From Sphagnum compactum (Eukaryota > Bryophyta > Sphagnopsida > Sphagnales), in NCBI GenBank assembly GCA_965153455.1, contig OZ234501.1, positions 11,842,001 to 11,906,000 on the forward strand: a stretch of 64,000 nt of DNA. The letters run 5' to 3'. Position 1 is the stretch's first letter. Each line of letters begins with the position of its first letter. The notes beneath the pieces are model-generated. The model saw nothing but the letters and a program-made list of their open reading frames with translations. It did no database searches and was not told the DNA's origin. Positions 37,408 to 48,951 of the stretch are shown in pieces. The translations under genes and the position numbers were made by a program.

Positions 37408-37870
37408 TCAAAATGGAAACAAATAACAAAAGGAAACAAACCAATTCGACAATTCAAGAGGAGTTAATCTCTATTCATAAAGTTCATCCTTCGTGGACCC
37501 ATAAACAATTGTTGATGAATTCAATTTGAAGTTCAATAAACAAATGAAAAGGAACACAATTTTTCCAAGTGCTAAAGGATTTTGAAAAATTAAGTCAAAT
37601 CACTAATGAAACTTCCAAATTGTGAATATAGTTAAGGAGGCAAAGTTCCCTAAGCTTGAAGCTACTCTACTAGCATGGTTCAAGTAGGTAATTTTTTTTC
37701 CTCAAGCCTAGCTTTTGATTTTGCACATGTCTGAATTGTTTGAATTTTGTGACCTACATCATGGAGGTGTGAAAAGTGCAAAGGATTCTCTTTGGGAAGA
37801 AATGGATCCAAGTCATCGTATTAAAGAAAAAGAATTTGAAATGACCACATTTAAAGAATAGATTCTAACA
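37408..37870 (+). pseudogene. N-terminal (CENP-B/Tc5-type helix-turn-helix) fragment of a Tigger-like transposase
   Basis: Across frame changes one reads KRKQTNSTIQEELISIHKV, then EAKFPKLEATLLAWF (37637 on), LLILHMSELFEF and DPSHRIKEKEFE. The F-P-K-L-E-x-x-L-x-x-W-F core is the hallmark of the second HTH of CENP-B/Tigger/Jerky proteins. Several stops and at least two frameshifts are present. Confidence 0.6.
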
Positions 37871-40800
37871 AGTCGTCAAATTGTAGAAGAATTTTCTTGA
37901 CTTTTAATCAAGAAAGGGATGTAGAAACAATTGAAGGACCTTCCTCTCTTGATTGGAGGTTTAAGATGGAAATACATATACATTTGAATTGATTCTACCT
38001 ACCTTTTTTACTTTTAATCAAGTTTGGTTAAATCTCTTGTGCATAATTGTCAACCCATCTAATGTACTCACAAATTTGAGAAAAAACATTATTTATGGAT
38101 GACAACAATTTAATTTTGGACATGGTTCAAATGACACATTTAAGCAAAAAATGGTTGATCATTGTTTCTTGTGATGCATATCACATGTCTTCAAGATTAT
38201 TTTGTGAATTAGGTGGTTTTGTCATTCATCCTAGGCAATGTTGCATAAATAAATCACATCATTAATCCCTATGATTTTTTCAAACATTATTTAGGAGAAA
38301 TGCACAATGTTTATATTTTTTGGTTTTATTTATAACATTTGAGTGGTGTTGAAAGCCCTTAGTTAAAATGATTTAATGAGGGAATATTGTCAATGTGCAC
38401 TTGAATTAACTTGAAATTTTATTTTTTTTAATAATTTGTTATGTGAATAGATATGTTTTAAAGATGGGGCCTTTATAAATGAAATGTTATTAAAAAAAGG
38501 CCACAACCCTTCAAAAACCATTTTTGGTACAATTTGTAAATGAATAGAACAAGGCTAAGAAGTATAAAAGCTTCAAAATCTCAAGTGGTTAGTTGGAAAA
38601 TTTTAAGAAAGCATATGAAATTACTAGGTACCTTTTACACAAATTTTCTATTGAATAAAACTTCAAGTTTTTAGCACCATTATTCTTCTCTTGTTTTCAA
38701 TGATGTGATTAGAAATGGTTGGAAGTATGATTGGGTAGACCCACAAAAAACATCACATTAAATTTTACAAAACACATTAAATTTTTAAGAAATATAGGAA
38801 ACATTTTAAAAAGGGATTCATTAGATTTTTTAGGTGAACACATTAACCATGTTGTATAAAATTAAAAAACTCAATGAAATAAAATTATTTTTTATGTTTT
38901 ATGTTTTTAATCATTTCCTTTACAAAATGTTTCAAGAATGGCCATTTAGATTACATTTACCTTTACTTAGGGTGTTCCTTGTGAGTCAACCAAATCATAC
39001 TTCCATCCATATACGTTTTTGTACCATCACCAATCTTGATTTCACTTTTGCCTTTACATGGACAGACTTTATTTACATGGTGAAAATTGAGATTTTTTTT
39101 AATATGGAGTTTTGTAGGTTTCGAATCAATTCCTAATTTTTTTGGTCAAGCTATAAATCAAAGGATGTTTATAGCATGGATGAAATGGGTCCTTGGCATA
39201 GAACATAACCAAATAAGACCCTTCCCTAGTAGGGATGTGTCCCTAGTTCACTAAGAGTTTCACTAAATCATTTAAACGAAATCATCAATAATCCATTAAA
39301 TTAAAAATCTAATGAATTCACCACATCTCCTAATGATTGAGATGAGTTGGTATGAACAAGAAAATCTACTAAAAGTTAATCAAAATAAAAAAATTGCCAC
39401 ATAACATTTTTTATTTAAATGAAAATTTAATTTTTTGAATATTTTATTTAATATTAATTCGAATTTTAAATATAATATCAATAAAAAAATCATTATATGT
39501 ACATATGGTCAACATATAATGTTAACTATTTATAAACATATTTAATACTTGGGCTTCGCGTTGTTTTGCACTACCAGTGATGATAAATTGACATAAGGTC
39601 AAAATATTAGTATATTTAAAAGTTATTTAAATAATTTATTTTTGAAATAATTACTTACCAAACATTAATAATACATGATCATATAGACTGTCCATGAAAT
39701 CATTTCCATTTCCATTGATTCTAGAATATGAGATTTAATTAACACCCATTATGTCTTTTTGGGTAGCTCTTGTTGCCTCAAAAACAAATTTTTGGAGCCT
39801 TTCCAACATCCCCCAATGTCCTTCCTACCACACTTCCCTACAACCCTTGGTTTGAAAAAATATATAAAATATAAAATATTTTCAACCCCTATGTGTTTCT
39901 TAGTGTTCTATGACATTGTATACAACACCTAGAACCTTTGACCTCTTGGTGCTTCCTATTGTTTAAAAAGAAAAAAATCAACGGAAATTTTTCATTCAAT
40001 ATATTGAATGGAATTTGAATTCAAATAAATTCAATTTCAATTTAGTAATTGAATTCAAATTCAATAAAAACAAAATGGGATGCAAATTGCTGGAAAATGT
40101 ATTCAAAATCTACTTGTGAATATGGTGTTGGAAAAGAAAAACTTAAAAAAATCAAAAATATGAAAAGACACTTTTCCATGCCTTTTCATTTCGGAATGGG
40201 TTCATAAATTCTAGTTTGGAATTGTCATGTGTATGACAACTTATGGAACTTAAAGTTGTCCTACCTAAATTAACTCTAACAAATCATCATCAATGGAATT
40301 TTAAAGACAAAAATAACTACTAAATTTGAGTAAAAATACATTTGAAACTTGCAATTTTATACATTTTCAATGATGGTGTTTTGAAGATTTTTTCTTTCTA
40401 AAATCATTATTATTTTTCCCATACTTTGTCCAAATGAAAAAAAAAAACCTCATTTTGTTTTATTTTCCAAAATTTTCACACAAATAGTTTTTAAACATAC
40501 TTTTTAAATTTTGAATCAAAATGCATTTGAATTTTGTTGTTTAATACATTTCAACAATATGTTTTGAAAAAAAAAAACTATTTCAAATAACATCATTCGT
40601 GAATAAGCCTATTTAAAAATAAATTTGATTTTTTGTTCTAGAAAATATGAAATGTTTTAAAAATAATTTTTTACGATATAATATTATAATATATTATATC
40701 TCTGCACATTTTCAGCATATATTTAATAAATAAAATTTAAATAATGAAATAATTATATGAAATTTAATTATTTGATAATTGATTTAAATGTGTCATATTT

Positions 40801-41689
40801 AAGTTATTAACACATAATATTATTTTAAAAATTTGAATATCTCATAGTGTTATATTTCTTAATTTTATGTAAATAATTATAACTTCAAGACATATTTTTT
40901 CCAATATTATAATTTTTATTAAATTCTATTATGAATAATAATTTTTTTATCTTTTTAAGGGTTTTTTAATTTTATAAAATTATGTTTAATATAAATTATA
41001 ACATTTTCAAATTTTACAATGGAAGGTTTCGATAAATAAATACAAATAGAATTTCAATATATTAATAAAATAAAATATCATTTTAATATATGTTTAGAAT
41101 AATTGGTCGAATAACACAAAAATGAACTTTAGATTGAATTATTTCAACTTAGGGGTAAATGATTTTATCATCTAATTTTAACGTTATGTTAAGTATTAAC
41201 ATTATATGTAAACTTTTTAATTATTGATTTATACACGTATTATTATTTTTGCATTGTAAATTGTATTAAAGTTTTTTTAAATAATATTTTCATCTAACTT
41301 TATCGAAAGGTCTTTTTATTTATGAAAATGAATTTAATGAAAAATATAATATTTTAAAATATTTGGAATATATTATATAAATTTAATACCAATTATAACA
41401 ATATGAGTAGAGAATCTCTTAATAAAATACACATGTTTAACAAATACTTACATTCAATTTATTATTATTAATATATATATTTATTAATCTATAAATAAAT
41501 TGATTTTAAAAAGAAGAACCTTATTGAATTAGGCATAAATGATTTCACCCATGGTGAAATTGCATTAGGCTAAAACACTAGTTAGTGAACCCGTTTCATT
41601 TTTAAAGCCTTGTAGTGAAATGGGTGAATGAATTGGACCCATGTTTCCTAGTAGTGAGTGGTACTTTAATATTACAAAATGGATAAAGG

Positions 41690-42385
41690 GAGCCATATTT
41701 GAGGATTAAGTTATCAAAGTCAATAATCAATTCAAACATCAAAACAAAAAGGTGATCATGATTTTGGACCATGCAACTTCACATGGGGTTTCTTGTGGTC
41801 AATTTGGGCAATTTCATCACTTTTTAACACTAACCTTGAGCAATTTAACCTTGCAATGTCACCAATGTAATGTAGCCATTACACCAAGGGATAATAATTT
41901 CATTAAAAATGCATTACAAGTCAAAACTCCTAGAATGGGTTTTGTCACAATATGAAAACCCAAATGAACAAGATTTGAGAGAGATTGTTCCAAACATCAA
42001 ACAAGCCCTTGTTTTGGTGTTATGAGATTTGGACGGAAATGGATAATCATTAAGAATAGTTGAAGGATGTCCAAAAAATTTCCCTCAACGTGGAATGCAA
42101 ACTTTGCTACTAAGGATGAAAGAGAAAAACATAGGTTGCAACAGTTAGAAGAACTTTGATTTTTGATCGGGAACTTATAAGTTGGAAATGATGAAATGTC
42201 AGTTGAAGAGTTTGTTCACATGCTAGGGCAAGATATTTCAAAGCATGAATTCATTGACAATGAATAAGTGGAAACGTTTATGGGCATTCCTTTAGCAACA
42301 TGTGTAAAACTTGATTTCAATAATGATTTAATTGACACATTAGATATGGATGAACAATCTCCTCCAATTGTTGACTAAGTGATGA
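41690..42385 (+). pseudogene. C-terminal DDE fragment of a Tigger-like transposase
   Basis: KVIMILDHATSHG at 41749-41787 is the second catalytic Asp block (usually LLLDNAPSH). LTLSNLTLQC and ITPRDNN follow. A frame change then leads to NPNEQDLREIVPNIKQA (41959 on), RMSKKFPSTWNANFATKDER (42065 on) and a degenerate acidic tail. Multiple frameshifts and stops are visible. Confidence 0.65.
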
Positions 42386-42400
42386 AAAATCCATGCATCA

Positions 42401-45400
42401 ATATTGTTTCATTTTATGGTGCACGACTCTCTTGACTTTGGCTTTGCCAATGTTACTAGCATTCAAAGGATGATAGGAAAACAAGAATAATGTTGCTCAC
42501 TTTAATAGAGATCATCAAAGAAAAATTTGGATTCTTATTTGAAAACTCATTAATGATAGATTTTAGTGTCAATGTTTTGATGATTAATTCATTGAATTTT
42601 AATACCTTGTATCAATTCCAATATGTTTTATATCTTTTGTTGGTCAAATTCCAAATAGTTTTAGTATTATGGGGTGCGAGCATGTTAAAGTAGGCCAATA
42701 TGTGATCCTTATTTTTTGGAATGTAAGTAACCATAAAATAGATTTTAATATATATTTTTAAAAATGCAAGTAGATGCAAATAGGTGTTTTGAATTGGATT
42801 CAAGTAGATGAAAGGATTTTAATTAAGTTTTTTGTAACTTCAACTTGATGGCACAAAAAAACGTGTTAATTTTTTAAAACTTTTGCATATTAAAGGCCAT
42901 ATTTTTCCTAAATTTTAATTTAGAAGTAAGTTCTAACACATTTTACTCGATTAATTTAAAACCTATTTATTACGTTTTTAATATATGAAAGTTTTTAAAA
43001 CTTGGTATGCAACTTATTATCAACTTAATAAAGTGCATGATGATTTCACAATAACATTTGAAGAGGTTTTGAATTTCTTTCTTACATTTATTATCATAAA
43101 TAAATAATTGCAATGTCAAGGGATTTATTTTTTTCATTTATTTTGCATGCTTGCTCCATATTACACAAACACCCCAAATGCCATATAATTGAGAATGTGA
43201 CATTTTCATAATATGACATTTTCCTTGTTTTTTGAACTTGTCATATTAAAGAGGGAGAACAATAGTTTTCATTTTTTGGTCTAAACTCCAAACTAATGTT
43301 GGTCTAGTATAGACTTTTGAACATACCAATGTGGTTTTAGTATTGGTTTTGTTTTCCTCATATTCTCGTATTAATATTGAAGCCAAGATTAATTTTTAGT
43401 TGGTATGAAGCAATATACCACTCTTGGTTGGCTTCAATTTTTGGTCGATTTTGGTCTTGATTCTTAGTCTAATTATCAAGTATCCATATCAATAGTTATA
43501 TATATATTTTTAAAAATTCAAAATTGGAATTGGAACCAAGAATTGGCCAAAAAACCAAGGCAAAGTTGACCTTTGGCCTCTAGCTAGAATTGGAATTGGC
43601 TCCCAAAACCCATTCTATCCAAGTTTCGGTTTTGAATTTTTGAATTTTTAAATTTTAATTTTAATGTGTGTGTGTGTTTGCTACAATTGGATTAAAGATG
43701 TGGAAGTTCTTTTGAAAAATAAAAACACCAACATGAGTATATACCATAATATCTTTGCCATTTTGACAATAATTAAAATTATTTTCAATGAATGTCAATT
43801 TTTCTCAAAGTTACTTGTTCACAATGCCAAAAGTTCTAGCAATTTGTATGCCATTATTGTTGATTGCATGCCCTAAAGCTTAACGATGTAATGTGTCAAA
43901 GTGCATAATTATTTGGCATTTTTCCCCCCACCTCAAGGTTCAACTCTAGGAATTTCAGAGTTTTTAAATTTTTACTATTGAAAAAAACGATAAAAATAAA
44001 TATTCATAAAAAAGATGCCAAAATGATAAAGGTATTATCATACTCCTTGATTGGATTCGGCAACAAATTGCCAAATAATTCATTAAGTTTTAAATCTTAA
44101 CTTTTGCACTTGTTTTTTTAATTTTGAAAATTTTGATAGGTAATGGTTATAATAAATAACAAACACAACTTTTTAAAGTTTATGGTGTAGTCTAGTTTGT
44201 TTATACAATTTCAGCTTTAGGGTTTTGATCTATAAGGTTTGTGGTTCAAACTTGATAGTTGAAATCTTGCAAAGTTTTAATTTTATAAAATTTTCGACAC
44301 ATGTAATAAATAAAATTTCAAAACTTGACAAAACAAAAAATAATTTAATTTATGTTAAAAAATTTCAGGTATTACAATATTATATGTATATACCTAATGT
44401 TGATACTCATATAAAACTTGTATAAAGCTAATTACTCTAAGTTCCTAGTAAAGGTTAGGTCAATTGTGTGTGCGATTTTTTTTTTTCAATAGAAATTTCA
44501 TCCCAATTTTCACATTACAAAATCTAATCAGAAGTTTTTTAAATGGAGGTTTGAACCTAGATCTTTCAATTTTTAATTTTTAACGTTTTGGCATTAGCAC
44601 ATTTTTTCAAATTCAAGAACCTTCAAACCTAGTTCAAAAACCAAGTCTAGTTTCATGTACATGTAGTTTAAGAAGGGGTCTACAACTATGAGGATTATTT
44701 TTTGATTAATCCCTTCTAGCACATAGGTAGATTATCAAACATACTTTAAAATAACATTTGCAATATTCGTCATTCACATGATTTCCAACACGAGACTTTA
44801 CATTCTTTTGGGATAAGATCACCCACGTGCCTAAAATCGAATCTTTATGTGAGAACTACACCCCAAGGGAGTTCATCACATGTATTTAAAAATTCTCCTT
44901 TATGGGGATCGCTCACCAAAAGACTATAAAATTTCCATAATGGTATTCACAATAATTTCCACATTTTATTTTTTCAAGGCTTCTTACTCATATATGATAT
45001 TTTTACAATTCTTGATCAGACTAACAGCATGAAATTATTGAATGTTAAAAGTTAATAATATTGAACTGATATTAGTTAAAAGTTCTAATCTACCCCTTAT
45101 ATACTTGAAGGAAAGAGTGGATGAATAGTCAACCACATTCATCTACATTTACTTTCCATGTATCAAATCAATCATCATGTGCCACTTATAATTTTTCATC
45201 CTTCTATAAATAGGTTTTATATTATTTGGAGTTTAGGATGTGGTCAAGTCCACATATGACCTTCCATTATTACAAACTCAAAATAGTTATTAAATTATTC
45301 ATAATCAACCCTTATGCCCCTAGTCAAAAAATTCCCTTGTAGGGCTCACAAAACTCATTATTTTATTCCCCATTTTTATCCATAATATTACCCCAAGTAA

Positions 45401-46189
45401 TAATAATATTATTTTTAATTACTAGTAATTATTTTGTTGTTACATACACATTACACATTCCCCAATGCTCCTAAATTGTATGAATACAAATTTTTGCAAC
45501 AAAATAAAAGATGGGGTTTATATAGTTATGAAATTGAACAACTAATTAAAATAATTATATTTAACCATGAAGTTCATTGTACTTATCAACTTTTTCCCAA
45601 TTTTTTTTTGAATTTTTGACCTAACAATCTTGACGTTATGTTCAAGAAATTTTAAAGTAGTTTTAATTTCGATTTTGGATTTTGCCCCAAAAATAGTTTT
45701 TTTTCACAATTTAATTCTTGTGTCGATTCCAACAAAAGATGTCAACTTGGGTTTAGATCACAAGAGCGTGTGCACCCCCAATTTTGATGTTGCAAATTGA
45801 ATATATTATCCTTACAACACTCGTTCATGTTAAATTGGCAGGTCTTCAATACCGATATTAATACCATTATTGATACCAAGCGCATGCCTATTTACTGTTT
45901 TTCAACAGTATGTCACACGCTACCTGCACGTAAGGAAATCAAGTCGATTCCTGACTTTTAGTGGTTGGAAGTCAAACTGTCAGTTTGACTCCGACCCTTT
46001 TTTTGAACATAACTTGTGCTAGAAGTGTCCAAATGAATCATGCGAGTCCATTTTAGACATTTATGCTCCAAGAGCTTTCCATTCATATAAGGAACTCCTC
46101 AATCCATTGAGTTTTGACCCCTACAATCAATCTCTAAAAATTCGAGAGTCCACCGAGACTCCAACTCCACATTTGATCCAATCGGTGGG
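42401..46189. other. AT-rich gene-poor DNA
   Basis: No gene, RNA or element recognised. Open frames here (such as 42490-42693, 43664-43876, 44225-44425) are Phe/Leu/Ile/Asn-rich products of AT-rich sequence. A (GT)n tract lies near 43663-43675. Confidence 0.5.
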
Positions 46190-46385
46190 AACAATTTATT
46201 GTAAGGAATGTGCACTTGGTGGATGGGAACAACCAAGATAACAAGTGTGTGTTTTCATGAGGTGTTCAAATTTTGAGGAATGTTTTATTGGGTGAGTTGG
46301 AGAGACTAATTAAGTAACAATGTAATTTTCATTTTGAGGTCCTACATTTTGAAGAATGTTTATGAGGTGTTATTCTGAAATGTGA
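46190..46385. repeat. Distant copy of the GAATGTTCACTAGGTG repeat family
   Basis: GAATGTGCACTTGGTGGATG, ATTTTGAGGAATGTTTTATT plus GGGAGAGACTAA-like, and TTTTGAAGAATGTTTATGAG at about 75-bp spacing correspond to the units at 36345-36612, in the same orientation. Confidence 0.65.
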
Positions 46386-46398
46386 GTTTCACCATATT

Positions 46399-46420
46399 GG
46401 GGGGGGGGGGGGGGGGGGGG
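46399..46420. repeat. Poly-G run of 22
   Basis: Twenty-two consecutive G residues in an otherwise AT-rich region. Such a run can form a G-quadruplex and is also a typical place for length error in assemblies. Confidence 0.9.
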
Positions 46421-46682
46421 AACTTCATGGAATATTTTCGAGTTTTAACTGGCTAAAAGGGTCTTATCTTTAGCCTCATCTCATATGTAATTCACAAAAA
46501 AGTTTAGCCAGAAAAAAAAAATTATTTATTGATATTTGTTTCAAAATTGAAAACCATCGGGTTATTATTGAAAATGCACCACACAAGATGTGTTTTGCAT
46601 ACTTATTATATATACTTATTATATTCATTAATTGTTGAAATTTTGGAAAATTCAATTTGTAATTGTTGAAGCTCATTTTCAT

Positions 46683-46707
46683 AAATAAATAAATAAATAA
46701 ATAAATA
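46683..46707. repeat. (AAAT)n microsatellite
   Basis: Six uninterrupted AAAT/TAAA units. Confidence 0.9.
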
Positions 46708-47525
46708 TTCGACAAAAAAAATGCCAAACATCAGTGGTAAGATGTTTAAAAAAGTGGTCATCATCTATAGGAAGACTCAAGAAGCCAAAATATGGCTATA
46801 AACCAGATATGAAGCACAAATCCTTAAATATCCTTCTGTATTTTTGGCTACTTCCTGATTGCCACATATAGAAATCTGGCAATCTTTACCGAGGATTTTT
46901 TTCACTTTTGGCAATTGAAACCAGTTTTTTCTTGGGGTGATTTTTTGGGTATTTTTTCAACCTAAAAAATATGATCTGGACACATACAAAGAAACTAGGG
47001 TTTATTTTCTCTAAAAATTTCCCCACAAGTTGTGATCATCCATAACATAATTTAACCAAATTTGGGTTTTTAAATAAATGAAAGTAGCCACATTTGAGGA
47101 TCCTTCTATTTTTGGCTAAGTATTGAAACCTGATATAAAATTTGTGGGAATTGTTCCAAAATAGAAAACTCCAAATTTGATGATCAAAAACACAAGAAAA
47201 ACACTCATTTTTTCACATTTTTAACAAATTCACATTGGATGAGAAAATGTAGAACCTTTTTTTAAAAAAAGGATCATACAAAGCAAATTTTTTTTTAATA
47301 GAAAATTTAGTTTCTAGCCAAAGTGGCAATCGGTGTTTTTGTTTTGTCAATTTTGTGATGTAGCCAAAATGGCAATGATCCACAGAAAGATTTAGCCAAA
47401 TTTGGCTACAAGCTAAATATCAAAGTAAAATATTTTAAAACGTACTTGTATAATTTTTTGCTTATGTACGTTGAAGCATGTACAGAAATCTGGCGATTTT
47501 TAAAAACTATTTTTATTCCTCACTT

Positions 47526-48020
47526 CTGGCGATTGAAAACCTCCAAAACCACTTTTGATTTCGAATTTTTGTTTTTTAATTTCACTTTTTGGCAAAATCT
47601 CGCCAATAAATGGAAAGGGTGATATAAAAGTCCTGGAAGGAAGACTTCCACATGGATTTGCTTACGTACTTTGAACCATGTATAGAAATTTGGCTATTTT
47701 TTAACTACTCACTTCTGGCGATTGAAAACCTCCAAAATCACTTTCATTTTCGAATTTTCGCCTATTAGTTCCGCTTTTTGGTGAAATTTCGCCAATAAAA
47801 GGAAAGGCTTATGGCAAAAGTCCTGGAAGCCAACACTTGCAAATGGATTCTCTTACTTACTTTGAACCATGTATAGAAAATATGGCGATTTTTTATTCTA
47901 TTTTATTCCTCACGTCTGGCGATTGAAACCTGCAAAATCACTTTCATTTTCGATTTTCTTTTATTTTTTGGCGACGTTTCGCCAATAAAAAGAAAGGCTG
48001 ATACAAAGTCCTGGAAATGA
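47526..48020 (+). repeat. Three-copy ~190-bp tandem repeat in the DET2 upstream region
   Basis: CTGGCGATTGAAA starts copies at 47526, 47715 and 47916. Each copy also has CACTTTCATTTTCGATTTT, a TTTCGCCAATAAA box (about 47598, 47788, 47978), AAAGTCCTGGA (47627, 47819, 48006) and, in the first two, ACTTTGAACCATGTATAGAA. More degenerate relatives reach back to about 46850. The last copy ends about 110 bp before the chosen DET2 start, so it probably contains or abuts the core promoter. Confidence 0.85.
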
Positions 48021-48132
48021 AGAAGAGTTGCAATAGACTTGCCGGCAGAGACTTGACGACGATGCGCGACGCGCTTGCCTGAAGCAGAGGACAGATTGTT
48101 TGCTGCCTCTCGCTCGCTCGCTGCGCGGGGTG

Positions 48133-48951
48133 ATGATGGAGGAGGGAAGAATAGAACAAGGATTGTCGCAGGAGCAACAACTAGGAGATGATGGATCTGC
48201 TGTTGTGTTCAAGATTGCGCTCTGGGGAATGTACCTTGTTGCTGCGTTGATGTACTTCGGAGTAACAAGAATCACAGCTCCATTTGGACGCCACACGCGA
48301 CGAGGATGGGGTCCAAGCATGTCGGCTCGAGAAGGGTGGATCGTGATGGAGAGTCCGGCGCTCTTCGTGATGGCGTTGGTGTATCATAACGGCCAGCATC
48401 ACCAGGACGTGGTTCCACATTTATTGCTCCGGCTGTTTCAATTGCATTACATTCACAGGTGTCTCGTCTATCCTTTCAGGATCCGCAATGACGGCAAGGT
48501 GATGCCTATCCTTGTGTGTTCGATTGGCTTTCTCTTCAATTTCCATAACGCTTATTTGCAAGCCAGTTGGATTTCGCACTATGGCGATTACGCGGCTTCT
48601 TGGCTCACAAGCCCGCAGTTCATGTTGGGAGCTTTGCTGTTTCTGTTAGGGTTTGGTGTCAACATCTGGGCGGACAGTGTGTTGTTGAATCTGCGCACTG
48701 ATGGACATGATAAGTCGTATAAGATCCCCAGAGGCTTCTTGTACGAGTATGTAACATGTCCAAACTACTTGGGAGAGATTGTGGAGTGGTTGGGATGGGG
48801 TGTGATGACCAACTCTTGGGCCGGTTTTGCTTTCTTTCTCTGCACTCTTGCAAACCTGGCTCCTAGAGCTGCTGTCCATCATCAGTGGTATCTGAAGAAG
48901 TTCAGTGATTATCCATCCTCCCGGAAAGCTTTGATTCCCTTTGTTTACTAG
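48133..48951 (+). CDS. DET2: DET2-type 3-oxo-5-alpha-steroid 4-dehydrogenase (steroid 5-alpha-reductase), 272 aa, single exon
   Basis: Family role: NADPH-dependent reduction of the delta-4 double bond of 3-oxo sterols, an early brassinosteroid step in seed plants, in the ER membrane. Seen here: FGRHTRRGWGPSMSAREGW and MESPALFVM near residues 50-80, a histidine-rich LHYIHRCLVYPFRI, LFNFHNAYLQASWISHYGDY, NIWADSVLLNLR, then the C-terminal hallmark IPRGFLYEYVTCPNYLGEIV and EWLGWGVMTNSWAG, ending RKALIPFVY. Six or so hydrophobic segments are present. Length and lack of introns match Arabidopsis DET2 (262 aa). The ATG at 48133 (MMEEGR) was preferred; an ATG at 48100 would add 11 basic residues. Whether the plant makes brassinosteroids cannot be read from the sequence. 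Confidence 0.93.
   Translation: MMEEGRIEQGLSQEQQLGDDGSAVVFKIALWGMYLVAALMYFGVTRITAPFGRHTRRGWGPSMSAREGWIVMESPALFVMALVYHNGQHHQDVVPHLLLRLFQLHYIHRCLVYPFRIRNDGKVMPILVCSIGFLFNFHNAYLQASWISHYGDYAASWLTSPQFMLGALLFLLGFGVNIWADSVLLNLRTDGHDKSYKIPRGFLYEYVTCPNYLGEIVEWLGWGVMTNSWAGFAFFLCTLANLAPRAAVHHQWYLKKFSDYPSSRKALIPFVY

Larger units (their letters stand above)
36617..42400 (+). mobile_element. Second Tigger-like relic, split into N-terminal and C-terminal transposase fragments
   Basis: A TAGTATAATCTCGATAATGT sequence at about 36617 resembles the terminal inverted repeat of Tigger/pogo elements. Recognisable transposase pieces follow on the same strand at 37408-37870 and 41690-42385. The roughly 3.8 kb between them is AT-rich, with no catalytic remnants I could place. 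No matching right-hand terminus was found, so the boundary is set by the last coding similarity. The two pieces may instead come from two different copies. Confidence 0.4.

Noticed and set aside
43900-44660. GGTTCAA/GGTTTGAACC words considered as tRNA B boxes
   Set aside because: No matching A box at the proper distance and no cloverleaf pairing could be drawn.
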